NCBI GenBank assembly: GCA_031425525.1 | Contig: JANPJM010000083.1 | Span: 1 to 64,000, forward strand | Length of the DNA: 64,000 nucleotides | From: JANNMJ01 sp031425525 | GTDB taxonomy: Bacteria; Bacteroidota; Bacteroidia; Cytophagales; Hymenobacteraceae | Direction: 5' to 3' | Shown: piece after piece, positions 7,823-16,584 of the stretch | How the letters are laid out: each line of letters starts with the position of its first letter | How positions within the stretch are numbered: the stretch's first letter is position 1 | The notes under the pieces: model-generated | Told to the model about the DNA's origin: nothing | The model's input: only the letters and a program-made list of their open reading frames with translations | The model's database searches: none | Made by a program: the position numbers and the translations under genes

Positions 7823-10800
7823 TTACTCGATGACGAGCTTCTGCGAGGCGGCACCGGCGCGAACCGTGTACAGACCTGCTTTCAGGCCGTTGAGGGCGAT
7901 GGTGCGCTCGGTACCGGCGGCGTCGATGCGCGCGGTGCGCACCGTACGGCCGAGGGCGTCGATGATCGAGATGCTGCTACCAGCGGCGGCGCTGATGCGC
8001 ACCGTGCCAGAAGCCGGGTTCGGGAACACGCTCAAAGCGGAGGCCGAGAGGTCGGTGGCGAGGCCCGTCACGCGGCCCGCCGTGAAGCGGAGCTTGAAGC
8101 GCTGACCGGCGTAGTTGGCATCGGAGTAGAAGCTGTACGCGGGGTTCTGGCTCAGGTCGGTCGTGAGGCCCGTGATCGCATCTTCGAGCAGCACTTGCGT
8201 ACCGGCGGGGAAGTTGGTGAGCAACGGCACGTTCAACTTGTACTGCGCGGCTACTGGGGTAGCGATCAGCACCGGCACGAGCACATCGGCAGCACCGGCC
8301 GTCAGCTCGGCCTGGTAGTTCACGGCCAACTCCTGGCCACCGGCCAGCGTCAGCAGCGTAGGCGCATCGCCACCCGAGCGGCCGGGGGCCGGGCTATCGA
8401 AAACATCGAGGCCGGTAGCGGCACCATTCACGAAGTACACGTTGGCTTCGGGCAGCGCGGCCAGACCGGCGCGGCTGAGGGTGATGTGCAACGCAGGGAA
8501 GTCGAACGTGGCGATGGCACGGTTGAAAGCAGCACCGTCGCCGGTGGTGACGCGCATCGCGTTGGTGAGCGTGACGTTCAGGTCGGCACCTGCCACTTTC
8601 TTGCGCACCAGGAAGCCTTGCGCCATCGGCAGTTCTTTGTTGGTAGCCGCTGGGGTACCGTTGAACTGCACGTAGATGTAACCGAGGCCTCCGGTCGGCT
8701 TCGTCACGAACGCGGTACGGTCGGCGTTGGTGGCCGAAGGGTAGGCGGCCGTCAGGGCGGCGCTGCTCCAGTCGAGGGCGCTGGGGTACGGGTTGCCGAG
8801 CAGGTTCCAGCCGTTGAACACACCCAGGGCACCGTTGCCGGTGAGGGTTAGCCCTTTGTTGCCGGTGTTGAGGATGCCGGTCAGTTCAACCGTCGAGCTG
8901 TTGCGGTACACCGTGTAGCCCAAGCCCGTCACTAGTGGGTCGCCGGTGGTCGGCGATTTGTAGCCCCGCGAGAACCCGTTGAACGTGTTTACCAACACGC
9001 GCGTCGGGTCGTAGGTGAAGACCGTTGGGAACGGCAACGCCGCTGGGTTGGTGTTGTAGGCCGGGGTCAGCACCCCGTTGAACTGATCGACCGTTGCGCC
9101 GCTCACGGGCGTCGAGTAGAAGCGGTAGCCGACGCCGGGCGTGCCGGTGCCGTCGGTGGCGCGCTGCGCGGTGGCGTTGCCCGTCACTATGCCCGTGCCG
9201 CTGTTATGGACGTAGGCCGTGCGGGTAGCATTAGAACCCAGCGTGAGGTTGCCGTTCGAGACAAGGTTCGCGTTGGCAAGCGTGAGCTTGGTGCCAATCA
9301 CCACCGGATTGCCCAGGGTCAAAGCGGCGGCGCCAACGAGTACTTCTTCCAGCACTAGGGCAGGGCCGTTCGGCTTGTTGAGCGTCAGGCCCGAGAACGT
9401 GATCGGGCTTGACGACGTCACCGTCGCCGTGGGGCTGTTGAAGGTGAGCGAACCGCTACCGGGCAGGAAGTTGAGTATCCCGGCCGTGATGTTGAGGTTG
9501 CCGTTGATCACCATTCCACCCGTCAGATTCAGGTTCAGGGTCTTGCCCGTAGCCGAGAACGTGAAGTTGTTAATGGTCAGCAACCCAGCGCCGATCTGGC
9601 TGGCGTTGTTCTGGTAATCGAGAATGTTGAGGTTACCGTACGTGCGGCCCGAGAAGCTCAGGGTGCCGTTCACGTTCCAGTTGAAGGTCGAGTTTGACTG
9701 GAACGTGGCCGTCGGCGACGAGCCGCCGTTCTTGGTCAGCGTCGAGCCATTCAGGAAGTTGGTGCCGGCGCCGGCCACCGAGGCGCCGCCAGCAAAAGCG
9801 CCCACTGTCACGAGGCCGCCGCTCACCACGTTCACCGTGCCGGTGCCCGTGAACAGGGCGTTGTTGAGTACTGTCAGCGAGCTGCCGTTGATGTCGAGCG
9901 TACCGGTGATGGTACCGGTGCTGCCTGAGGCCACGGTGATGTTCAGACCGGTGCCGTTGGTGGTGGTGCGCAGCCGCAACGTAGCGCCGGCCGGGATCGC
10001 AAAGTCATCTCCCGGCTGCGGGTTGGCGATGGTCAGCGTTTGGGTGGCAGCTACCGTGAAGGTCACGTTGGACGTGGCGCCCAGGGTCAGGCCACCGATG
10101 GTTTCCGTGGCGTTCATCGTCACCGTGGACGTGCCGTTCGGGAAAACCAGCTCGTCGTTGACCAGCGGCGTTGTCCGCACCGGCGACCAGCTGTTCGGGT
10201 CGTTGTAGGCGGCGTTGGCGGCTCCTACCCAAGTGTACACCACGGGCGGTGGCGCGGCGGTAGTCGTCTGAAGCACGTTGCCGGCCAACGGTGTCGGGCT
10301 GACCACCGGAATGCCGGTCGCCAGGTAGTTCTGCACCCCCGGCGATACGCCGTCGTTGTAGGCGAAAGCCGCGAACGCGTACTGCGTGTTGCCGGTAAGG
10401 CCCGTGATCGTGACCGACGTGGTGGCGGCCAGGGCGTTGCTCACGGCGTAGGTATTGACGGTGCCGACCGTACCACCCGACGCGAAAACGTTGCTCGCGG
10501 TGTAGGCCGTGCCGTCCACCGGCTGATTGCTGAGTTGGAAACCAGTTTGGTCGGAATACGGGCTGCCCAGACGACCGATGATGAGCACCTTCTCGCCGTT
10601 GCCGGCATTGATGGCCAGCGTGATGGAATTGCTGGTCGCGCTCGTGACGCTGATGGCCGCCTGCGTGGTCGGCTCGGCGGCCGTGGAGAGGCCCGTCAGG
10701 TTCGTGACGTTGATGCCGCCTACCTCACCCGACGCATACGTGAGGGTTCCGGTGAGCGCGCCGGCCACCGACGGGTTCAGGCGCACGAAAAGCTGCGGGG

Positions 10801-11791
10801 GCAGCCCGGTGCCGGCCGGCGTCAGCACGACGCTGGAGCCGTAGCCGCTGGCCTGCAAGAGCGATACCTGGAAGTTACTCGACGTGGACGTAACCGTCAC
10901 GGGCGTCGTCAGGTCGCTGCCGTTGATACCCACGGCCAGGCCGGTAGCGGCCACGCCGTTCACCGTCGTGCCCGTAGCGAAGGCCGTAGGAGCGAAGAAA
11001 GCGGGGGCGCCGGGCGCGAAGGCTTTGGCCGTGATGCTGATGTTGTCGATCGCGATCTTCGGCCGGGCGCCGCCGCCCACCGTGTTCTGGCCCACCGTGG
11101 TGTAGTAGAAGCGGATGCGGGCCGTGGCCGACTGGCTGATCACGCTCGGCAGGGTCGTGGAGAATGTGCCCGTCTGCACCGGCATCTGCTGGCCGACGAC
11201 GTTGATGTCCGGCCCCACTTTCGTGAACGTGGTGCCGTTGGTGGTGGCGTACACCTGCAGGATGCCGTTGCGCGTGTCACCAGCCCCCGTGTTGTTGACC
11301 TGCGTCCAGTCGAACTGAATCGTGTTGGCGTTGCGGCTGCTGAAATCGAGGTACAGGTCGAGGCCGAGCGTATTGCCGGCCGTACCCGATGCCAGCAGCT
11401 CAAGGCGCTCCGAGCCTACCGTGACGTTGCGCTGCACCCCGCTGGCGGTAGTGGTCGGGAAGTTAATATTCGCGGGGCCGGCCTGCGTGATCACCGCCCC
11501 GTTGGCGATAAGGTTCGGCGCGGTGGCATTGGTCGGCACCCGCGAGAAGCGCGTGGCGGCTACGCCGGCCGCAGCGGTGGTGCCGCCGTAGGCATCGCTG
11601 ACACCATCGATAACGGCTTGCGACCAGTTAGGTACGGTGCTGAAGGTTTCGGTGTAGGTATTCCCGCTGACCGAGAACGAGTAGGGTATGGGGGTACCCC
11701 CGGCGGCTATCTGGGCGTGGGCTGCGGGTGTCAGCCCCACGAGGGCGGCAACCGTCAAAGCTGACCCGAATAAGTGTCGCAATGTGCGCAT
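7823..11791 (-). CDS. large secreted protein with T9SS type A sorting domain
   Basis: A 1,322-residue protein exported to the periplasm and then through the type IX secretion system. It has a Sec signal peptide (residues 1-26, ending AAHAQ), a jelly-roll-like N-terminal domain rich in Ser, Thr and Asn (about 30-255), fibronectin III-like segments (about 260-510, including GLTGNTQYAFAAFAYNDG), a long beta-solenoid-like stretch of GNLNI/LTLGN repeats (about 530-880) and a C-terminal sorting domain (SVFPNPASGTVRISA to LYTVRAGAASQKLVIE). Its function is unknown; adhesion or matrix roles are typical of such cargo. It has a strong -7 box at 11837-11845 and a terminator, so it is monocistronic. Confidence 0.9.
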   Translation of the reverse strand: MRTLRHLFGSALTVAALVGLTPAAHAQIAAGGTPIPYSFSVSGNTYTETFSTVPNWSQAVIDGVSDAYGGTTAAAGVAATRFSRVPTNATAPNLIANGAVITQAGPANINFPTTTASGVQRNVTVGSERLELLASGTAGNTLGLDLYLDFSSRNANTIQFDWTQVNNTGAGDTRNGILQVYATTNGTTFTKVGPDINVVGQQMPVQTGTFSTTLPSVISQSATARIRFYYTTVGQNTVGGGARPKIAIDNISITAKAFAPGAPAFFAPTAFATGTTVNGVAATGLAVGINGSDLTTPVTVTSTSSNFQVSLLQASGYGSSVVLTPAGTGLPPQLFVRLNPSVAGALTGTLTYASGEVGGINVTNLTGLSTAAEPTTQAAISVTSATSNSITLAINAGNGEKVLIIGRLGSPYSDQTGFQLSNQPVDGTAYTASNVFASGGTVGTVNTYAVSNALAATTSVTITGLTGNTQYAFAAFAYNDGVSPGVQNYLATGIPVVSPTPLAGNVLQTTTAAPPPVVYTWVGAANAAYNDPNSWSPVRTTPLVNDELVFPNGTSTVTMNATETIGGLTLGATSNVTFTVAATQTLTIANPQPGDDFAIPAGATLRLRTTTNGTGLNITVASGSTGTITGTLDINGSSLTVLNNALFTGTGTVNVVSGGLVTVGAFAGGASVAGAGTNFLNGSTLTKNGGSSPTATFQSNSTFNWNVNGTLSFSGRTYGNLNILDYQNNASQIGAGLLTINNFTFSATGKTLNLNLTGGMVINGNLNITAGILNFLPGSGSLTFNSPTATVTSSSPITFSGLTLNKPNGPALVLEEVLVGAAALTLGNPVVIGTKLTLANANLVSNGNLTLGSNATRTAYVHNSGTGIVTGNATAQRATDGTGTPGVGYRFYSTPVSGATVDQFNGVLTPAYNTNPAALPFPTVFTYDPTRVLVNTFNGFSRGYKSPTTGDPLVTGLGYTVYRNSSTVELTGILNTGNKGLTLTGNGALGVFNGWNLLGNPYPSALDWSSAALTAAYPSATNADRTAFVTKPTGGLGYIYVQFNGTPAATNKELPMAQGFLVRKKVAGADLNVTLTNAMRVTTGDGAAFNRAIATFDFPALHITLSRAGLAALPEANVYFVNGAATGLDVFDSPAPGRSGGDAPTLLTLAGGQELAVNYQAELTAGAADVLVPVLIATPVAAQYKLNVPLLTNFPAGTQVLLEDAITGLTTDLSQNPAYSFYSDANYAGQRFKLRFTAGRVTGLATDLSASALSVFPNPASGTVRISAAAGSSISIIDALGRTVRTARIDAAGTERTIALNGLKAGLYTVRAGAASQKLVIE

Positions 11792-11836
11792 ATTGAGGGA
11801 ATTGCGTGAAATGGAAGTGGGTGAAATTTTCCCGCG

Positions 11837-11845
11837 ACAAAGGTA
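11837..11845 (-). promoter_or_regulatory. -7 box (TACCTTTGT) for the large T9SS gene
   Basis: Perfect TAnnTTTG match on the minus strand, 45 bases before the ATG at 11791; it supports that start. Confidence 0.75.
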
Positions 11846-11903
11846 CCCGACTGGTGGCAGCCCCGCGTTACCGTAGTGTTAAAGTTCGGGGGCGCGCAAA
11901 AGC

Positions 11904-11937
11904 AAAACGGGCCGCCCGCAATGGGCAGCCCGTTTTT
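11904..11937 (-). terminator. hairpin terminator downstream of cysK
   Basis: Nine-bp arms AAAACGGGC and complement (11904-11912, 11928-11936) with an inner GCCC/GGGC pair, about 65 bases after the cysK stop. Confidence 0.7.
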
Positions 11938-12003
11938 GGGTCAAGCAAAAAAAAGCCTGTTCGCAACGGCCGGGTCTGGCGCGGCGCGGGCGTATGAAGT
12001 CGC

Positions 12004-12936
12004 TCACACAAACAACCCCTCCACCGACAAATACCGCTCACCCGTATCGTAGCAAAACGTAAGCACGCGCGCACCCTGCGGCAGTTCAGGCAGGGTCTGG
12101 CGGACGGCCGCGAACGAGGCGCCGCTGCTCACGCCCACGAGCAACCCTTCTTCGCGGGCGGCGCGACGGGCCATTTCCTGGGCGTCGGCGGGGGCTACCT
12201 GCACGGTGCCGTCGAGGATGGCGCGGTGCAGGTTGTCGGGCACGAACCCCGCGCCGATGCCCTGAATCGGGTGCGGGCCGGGCGCCCCACCGCTGATGAC
12301 CGGCGAAAGGGTGGGCTCGACGGCCAGCACGCGCATCTTCGGAAACAAGGGCTTCAGCACTTCAGCCACCCCCGTCAGGTGCCCGCCCGTGCCCACGCCC
12401 GTGATGTAGGCATCGAAACCAGCGGGGTGGGGCAGGTCGGCGAGGATTTCCTGCGCCGTGGTATCGCGGTGCACCTGCACGTTCGCGGGGTTGTCGAACT
12501 GGCTCGGGAGCCACGCGGTAGGGTCGGCCGCGACGAGTTCGTGCGCCTTCGCGATGGCGGCCTTCATCCCGCCTTCGCGCGGGGTCAGCTCGAACTGGGC
12601 GCCGTAGACGGCCATTAGACGCCGGCGCTCGATGCTCATGCTTTCGGGCATCACCAGCGTTAGCTTATAGCCTTTGACGGCGGCCACCATCGCGAGCCCA
12701 ATGCCGGTATTGCCCGACGTAGGCTCGATCAGGTGCGATTTGCCGGGGGTGATGAGACCGCGCGCCTCGGCGTCTTCAATCATCGCGAGGGCGATGCGGT
12801 CTTTGATGGAGCCGCCGGGGTTTTGGCGTTCCAGTTTCACCCAAACTTCCACGTCGGGGCGTTCCTGGGCGAATAAGCGGTTGAGGCGGAGCAGCGGCGT
12901 GCGCCCGATGGTGTCTAAGATGGAGTGGGCTTGCAT
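12004..12936 (-). CDS. cysK: cysteine synthase (O-acetylserine sulfhydrylase)
   Basis: PLP enzyme that makes L-cysteine from O-acetylserine and sulfide. The 310 residues match the family. The PLP lysine is Lys45 in NPGGSIKDR, the substrate loop TSGNTG is at 73-78 and the phosphate-binding loop GVGTGGH follows near residue 173; the protein ends ...ERYLSVEGLF, close to the usual C terminus. The upstream extension of the open frame runs into palindromic repeats, so the ATG at 12936 is the start. cysE lies 370 bp upstream on the same strand, so the two consecutive steps are encoded together. Confidence 0.95.
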   Translation of the reverse strand: MQAHSILDTIGRTPLLRLNRLFAQERPDVEVWVKLERQNPGGSIKDRIALAMIEDAEARGLITPGKSHLIEPTSGNTGIGLAMVAAVKGYKLTLVMPESMSIERRRLMAVYGAQFELTPREGGMKAAIAKAHELVAADPTAWLPSQFDNPANVQVHRDTTAQEILADLPHPAGFDAYITGVGTGGHLTGVAEVLKPLFPKMRVLAVEPTLSPVISGGAPGPHPIQGIGAGFVPDNLHRAILDGTVQVAPADAQEMARRAAREEGLLVGVSSGASFAAVRQTLPELPQGARVLTFCYDTGERYLSVEGLFV

Positions 12937-13058
12937 GGATGTGGAATGAGATGATGGCGAACGCAGAAGCAGCGAAACCGCCGAAATGGTGCGAAGTTGC
13001 CGCCGCGCGGTCGTTTTCGCCGAGGCCGCAACTGAATTACATAGTACTGACAGGCCCG

Positions 13059-13278
13059 GACTCCCCGTCCCGGAGGGGGCGGGGTGGCTGGCCGAAGGCC
13101 AGACGGGGTGGGGCGATTGCGCGCGCAGGGAGCGCTGGACGGGCTGCCATTTCGGGGCTTTGCCACAAGGACGGCTTCGGCCCATCTTATCCCCGCCTGG
13201 CGTGGTCGCCCCACCCCGGCCCGGAGTTTATCCTGAGGAACGAAAGGGGCCACCCCTTCCCCTCCGGGGTGGGGAGTC
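13059..13278. repeat. composite palindromic element between cysE and cysK
   Basis: Seventeen-bp outer arms (13059-13075 and 13262-13278, one mismatch) enclose smaller palindromes such as GGCTGGCCGAAGGCCAG. The motif CCGAAGG...GACGGGGTGG also occurs near 61292, so this belongs to a dispersed family. It fills the 370-bp gap between cysE and cysK and contains no convincing gene. Confidence 0.7.
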
Positions 13279-13306
13279 GGGGCTACAGCCCGTCTATGAA
13301 ACCCGC

Positions 13307-14140
13307 TCAAATCTCAAACATCAACCCTTCCACCGGCCCTTCGGCGCCCCGCACCTCCACCTGCGCCCGATGGTACACCCGTGAGTAGGCCGGCACCGAG
13401 CGTGTAAGCCACACATTGCCGCCGATGATGCTGTGCGCGCCCACCACCGTGCCGCCGCCGAGGATAGTAGCGCCCGCGTAGACCACTACATGGTCTTCGA
13501 TGGTGGGGTGACGCTTTTGCGTCGCCAATTCCTTCGCAACGTGCAACGCGCCGAGCGTAACACCTTGAAAAACCTGCACATAGCGCCCAATGATGGCCGT
13601 AGCGCCCACCACCAGCCCGGTGCCGTGGTCGATGCCGAACGGCACACCGATGCGCGCCCCTGGGTGGATGTCGATCCCCGTGCGCGCGTGCGCCACTTCG
13701 GCCAGCACGCGCGGCAGCAGCGGCACCCCGGCGCGGTGCAGCGCGTGCGCCATCCGATGCACGGCCGTGGCGTAAAAGCCCGGATACGTGCCGATTACCT
13801 CGGCCGCATCGGTGGCGGCAGGGTCGTTGGCGGCCTGAAAGTCGGCGTCGGCCAGTAGGGTGACGCGTAAGGTGGGTAGCTCCGCGAAAAACGCCTCGGC
13901 TATACTGGAACCGTCCGTAGAAACGCCCGGCAGCGGGGCCAGCAGCGCGGCCAACCCCTCGGCCGACTGGGCGAGCGCCGTGGCTACGGCGGCGGCATCG
14001 GGCAAAGGTTCAGCGGCCAACGCCGGAAACAGCAGCCCGAGGAGGTCGGTGAGCCAGGCGGCGGCGCGGCCCGCCGATACTTGGCGGGCGCCCGGCGCCG
14101 CGTGGGCCGCCGCGAGGGTGGCGGTAAGGGGGTTTTCCAT
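13307..14140 (-). CDS. cysE: serine O-acetyltransferase
   Basis: Acetylates serine with acetyl-CoA to O-acetylserine, the first step of cysteine synthesis. The 277-residue protein has an alpha-helical N-terminal half and a C-terminal left-handed beta-helix with HPGARIG, FGIDHGTGLVVGATA, GVTLGA, HPTIEDHVVVYAGATILGG and IGGNVWLTRSVP, the SatA/EpsC-like version of the family. The C terminus lacks the classic ...DGI-type tail that inserts in CysK, ending instead ...GPVEGLMFEI. Downstream partner is cysK. It begins 17 bp after the end of the exported protein gene upstream, so co-transcription is likely. Confidence 0.92.
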   Translation of the reverse strand: MENPLTATLAAAHAAPGARQVSAGRAAAWLTDLLGLLFPALAAEPLPDAAAVATALAQSAEGLAALLAPLPGVSTDGSSIAEAFFAELPTLRVTLLADADFQAANDPAATDAAEVIGTYPGFYATAVHRMAHALHRAGVPLLPRVLAEVAHARTGIDIHPGARIGVPFGIDHGTGLVVGATAIIGRYVQVFQGVTLGALHVAKELATQKRHPTIEDHVVVYAGATILGGGTVVGAHSIIGGNVWLTRSVPAYSRVYHRAQVEVRGAEGPVEGLMFEI

Positions 14141-14156
14141 CAGCTATATGTCCGCG

Positions 14157-14777
14157 CTACTTTGGCCTCGGCACGTTCATATACACGTAGAAACCGGCGG
14201 TGCGGTCGTCGGGCTGGTGATAATAAAAAATCTGCCCTTCCGGGTACAGGCGCTGGTTGGGGCCGCCGCCGTACGTTTCGAGGGTATAACTGCCGATGGG
14301 TTGGCCGCGCCACGTAATGGCCAGCACGCGCCCCAGCGGCAGCGCCCACGCAGCGAGTAGATGCTCCAGGTCGCGGGTGGCGAACTCGTTGAGCGCAATG
14401 GTACGCGTACCGGCCTTAAGCTGCTTTTGCAGGAATTTTAGGGCGTGCCCGTACTTCTCCTGCACCTTCGGCGAGGCCGAACGGGCGCCCGCCATATCGG
14501 CCACCCGCAGCCGGATGCGGAGGTCGCCGGACAGGAGCAGCACCGTGCCCGGCGGCACCGTGGCGCTGGTATCGGCCGCCGATTCAGGGCGGGTTTTCAG
14601 GGTGATGGTTTTCTTTTTGAGCAGTTTCAGATGCGCCACCGCGCGCTCGTCTTCCAGGTCGGCGAGCATCGTGGGGGCTTCCCCGGCGGTGGTCACTTGC
14701 GCCGTGGCGGGCGCGGGCGGCAGCCACGCGCCACTTACCAGACCGACCAACAGGACGCAGAACAGCAGTTTTTTCAT
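14157..14777 (-). CDS. exported hypothetical protein
   Basis: A 206-residue protein with a clear Sec signal peptide (MKKLLFCVLLVGLVSGAWLP, cleavage probably after ATAQ near residue 27). The mature part has a helical segment rich in Lys and Leu (AHLKLLKKKTITL), then a beta-rich C-terminal half (YTLETYGGGPNQRLYPEGQIFYYHQPDDRTAGFYVY). I do not recognise the family. It is likely to be co-transcribed with cysE, whose ATG lies 17 bp past its stop, but nothing ties it to cysteine metabolism. A GACCTTTGC box ends five bases before its ATG. Confidence 0.75.
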   Translation of the reverse strand: MKKLLFCVLLVGLVSGAWLPPAPATAQVTTAGEAPTMLADLEDERAVAHLKLLKKKTITLKTRPESAADTSATVPPGTVLLLSGDLRIRLRVADMAGARSASPKVQEKYGHALKFLQKQLKAGTRTIALNEFATRDLEHLLAAWALPLGRVLAITWRGQPIGSYTLETYGGGPNQRLYPEGQIFYYHQPDDRTAGFYVYMNVPRPK

Positions 14778-14781
14778 AGCC

Positions 14782-14790
14782 GCAAAGGTC
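14782..14790 (-). promoter_or_regulatory. -7 box (GACCTTTGC) directly before the 14777 start
   Basis: One mismatch from TAnnTTTG, ending five bases before the ATG; transcription would start at or next to the start codon, giving a leaderless mRNA. Confidence 0.5.
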
Positions 14791-14819
14791 GGGGCGGCGG
14801 CGGGGTCAGGCGGCGGGGG

Positions 14820-15776
14820 TCAGGCGGCGGCGCCGAACTCGGCGTACGCCGTTTGGGCTAAGGCGCGCAGTTCGTCGCGCAGAGCGGGCGGCCCCAGTAC
14901 CGTTACCTGCCCGGCGAGCGTGAGCAGCCATCGCGCGAGGTAGCCCAGATCGCCGGGGCGCAGGGTCATTTCCACGGTGCCGTCGGGCGCGGTGGTTTCT
15001 CCCATCCACCCAAAATACCGCTTGTCGTCGCGGAGGCGGGCGGCGGTTTGGGTGCTGAACCGCACCACCGCCGTAACCGCCGCCGGGCGGCGCGCGGCGA
15101 GTTGCTGCTGATAGCCTTGCAGCGTTTCGGGGCGCGGCGCGAACGATTCATCGCGCAGGTGCAACCGACTGATGCGGTCGAGGCGGAAATCGCGCAGTTC
15201 CTGGCGCAAGCGGCAAAACGCCACCAGATGCCACTGTTGCCCGAAATAAAGCCCGATGGGCTCCACCGCGCGCGACGTTTCTTCGCCGCTGTACGCCGCG
15301 CAATAGTCGAGTTGCACTACCCGTTGCCCGGCAATGGCGTCGAGGAGGCGCGCTTGCACATCGTCGCCGGCGGGTTGGGCGGCGGTGCGCCCCGGCAGCA
15401 CCTCGATGTTCGGGCTCAGGCGTTCCAAGTACTCGCGGTCGGGGCGGCGCAGCACGGCGCGCAGCTTGTCCATGGCGGCGCGGGTGTGGCCGGCGGTGTG
15501 CGGGTCGGTGAGGCGCGCGGCGAGCTTTTCGGCCGTGAGCAGCGCGGTGGCTTCCTCGCGGCTGAACATCACGGGCGGCAGCCGGTAGCCATCGGCGAGC
15601 GAGTAGCCTACGCCCGCCTCCCCGCACAGCGGCACGCCCGCTTCTTCGAGGGTGCGCAGGTCGCGGTAAATCGTCCGCAGACTCACGCCGAACTGCGCCG
15701 CCAGCGCCGGGCCGCGCACCACGCGGCGGGTTTGCAACTGCACGAGCAGCGCCACGATGCGGTCGAAACGGGTCAT
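14820..15776 (-). CDS. HTH-WYL (YafY-type) transcriptional regulator
   Basis: A 318-residue DNA-binding regulator. The N terminus (about 1-60) is a DeoR-like winged helix with recognition segment FGVSLRTIYRDLRTLEEAGVP; the middle and C terminus carry a WYL ligand-sensing domain (VVQLDYCAAYSGEETSRAVEPIGLYFGQQWHLVAFCRLR, described here in pieces: the YFGQQWHLVAFCR strand is the WYL core) and a WCX-like tail. The gene is divergent from the small protein at 15988. A -7 box and a CTGACA-N6-TGTCAG inverted repeat lie in the shared promoter region, consistent with auto-repression. The ligand is unknown. Confidence 0.9.
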   Translation of the reverse strand: MTRFDRIVALLVQLQTRRVVRGPALAAQFGVSLRTIYRDLRTLEEAGVPLCGEAGVGYSLADGYRLPPVMFSREEATALLTAEKLAARLTDPHTAGHTRAAMDKLRAVLRRPDREYLERLSPNIEVLPGRTAAQPAGDDVQARLLDAIAGQRVVQLDYCAAYSGEETSRAVEPIGLYFGQQWHLVAFCRLRQELRDFRLDRISRLHLRDESFAPRPETLQGYQQQLAARRPAAVTAVVRFSTQTAARLRDDKRYFGWMGETTAPDGTVEMTLRPGDLGYLARWLLTLAGQVTVLGPPALRDELRALAQTAYAEFGAAA

Positions 15777-15831
15777 GGGCGAGAAGGGAGCAAGGCCGCC
15801 AACCGATTTAGCATCGGTAAAAATATTTTTG

Positions 15832-15840
15832 GCAAAAGTA
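15832..15840 (-). promoter_or_regulatory. -7 box (TACTTTTGC) for the WYL regulator gene
   Basis: Matches TAnnTTTG on the minus strand, 56 bases before the ATG at 15776. Confidence 0.65.
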
Positions 15841-15848
15841 GGGGCCTA

Positions 15849-15866
15849 CTGACATACAGGTGTCAG
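15849..15866. promoter_or_regulatory. candidate operator, CTGACA-N6-TGTCAG
   Basis: A perfect 6-bp inverted repeat with six-base spacer, placed 9 bases upstream of the minus-strand -7 box, that is near its -20 to -35 region, in the divergent region of a WYL regulator. Position and symmetry fit a regulator binding site. Confidence 0.5.
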
Positions 15867-15987
15867 TTGAGAGCCGGTATTTCGCAGCGGCTTAGGGAGG
15901 AAAAACCAACTTGTTCGCCCGCCGCTCATCCGCCCCAACCTGCTTCAGCGCCTCGCAACGCCCAACTCATCACAGTTATCCACCAAA

Positions 15988-16284
15988 ATGCCTCCGGTTA
16001 TGCACAAAATGTTAGCAACTTCCTACCTGCACCTGCCCTACCAGCCTGATGCGGTGCCCAACGTGGAGGTGTTCCGCACCAACATCCGCACCCCGCGCGA
16101 AGCCGGAGTAGTGGTGACGATGGTCGAAGCCTACTTCGCGGGCCTCCGCATCACGCTCGACCTCGACGACTGCGACCGCATCCTGCGCGTGCAAGACCGG
16201 CACAGCACCGCCCCGCTGCCGGTCAGTGGTATCCGGCGGCTGGTGGCCGCGCTGGGGTATCAGATCGAGGTGCTGGCGGAGTAA
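15988..16284 (+). CDS. small protein with HMA-like beta-alpha-beta pattern
   Basis: A 98-residue protein of unknown function. The pattern VEVFRTNI - helix - VVVTMVEAYFAG - LRITLDLDDCDRILRVQ - helix - YQIEVLAE resembles the ferredoxin-like fold of heavy-metal-associated domains, but there is no CxxC, so metal binding is not supported. Three in-frame ATGs (15988, 16000, 16009) are possible starts; the first is given. It is divergent from the WYL regulator gene and may be its target. Two DnaA-box-like 9-mers overlap its start. Confidence 0.6.
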   Translation: MPPVMHKMLATSYLHLPYQPDAVPNVEVFRTNIRTPREAGVVVTMVEAYFAGLRITLDLDDCDRILRVQDRHSTAPLPVSGIRRLVAALGYQIEVLAE

Positions 16285-16290
16285 GCAAAG

Positions 16291-16360
16291 GGAGCGCGGG
16301 CCTCCGGCGCACTTGCCCCGTGAGACTCCGGGCGGCAAGCGGGCCCAACGCCCGCGCTCC
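16291..16360 (+). terminator. palindrome after the small HMA-like gene
   Basis: Perfect 10-bp arms GGAGCGCGGG (16291-16300) and CCCGCGCTCC (16351-16360), followed by TTT, starting seven bases after the stop. It may act as a terminator or be one more dispersed palindrome. The rest of the gap to 16585 shows only a weak TACATTAG promoter-like box near 16468. Confidence 0.5.
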
Positions 16361-16584
16361 TTTCTGTGTAGCCGCTGAAAACCAATTGACTACCCGTATG
16401 ACGAAATCCGCCCGCCTGTTTCCCGCATATTTCTCATTCGCCGCGCAGGTCTGTCCGATTATTCCCTACATTAGCCGCCGGTAATTCAGTGTTCGTCTGC
16501 TCGGCTGGTGTACGTGTCCGCGTTTCGTCTTTTGAACTTCTGCTCTGGATTGCCGCCCACCGTTTTCCTTATTTCTTTTTCCCC

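Noticed and set aside
10040..11764. 570-codon open frame antisense to the large T9SS gene
   Set aside because: Arg/Gly/His-rich shadow without motifs; the minus-strand gene has promoter, signal peptide and sorting domain.
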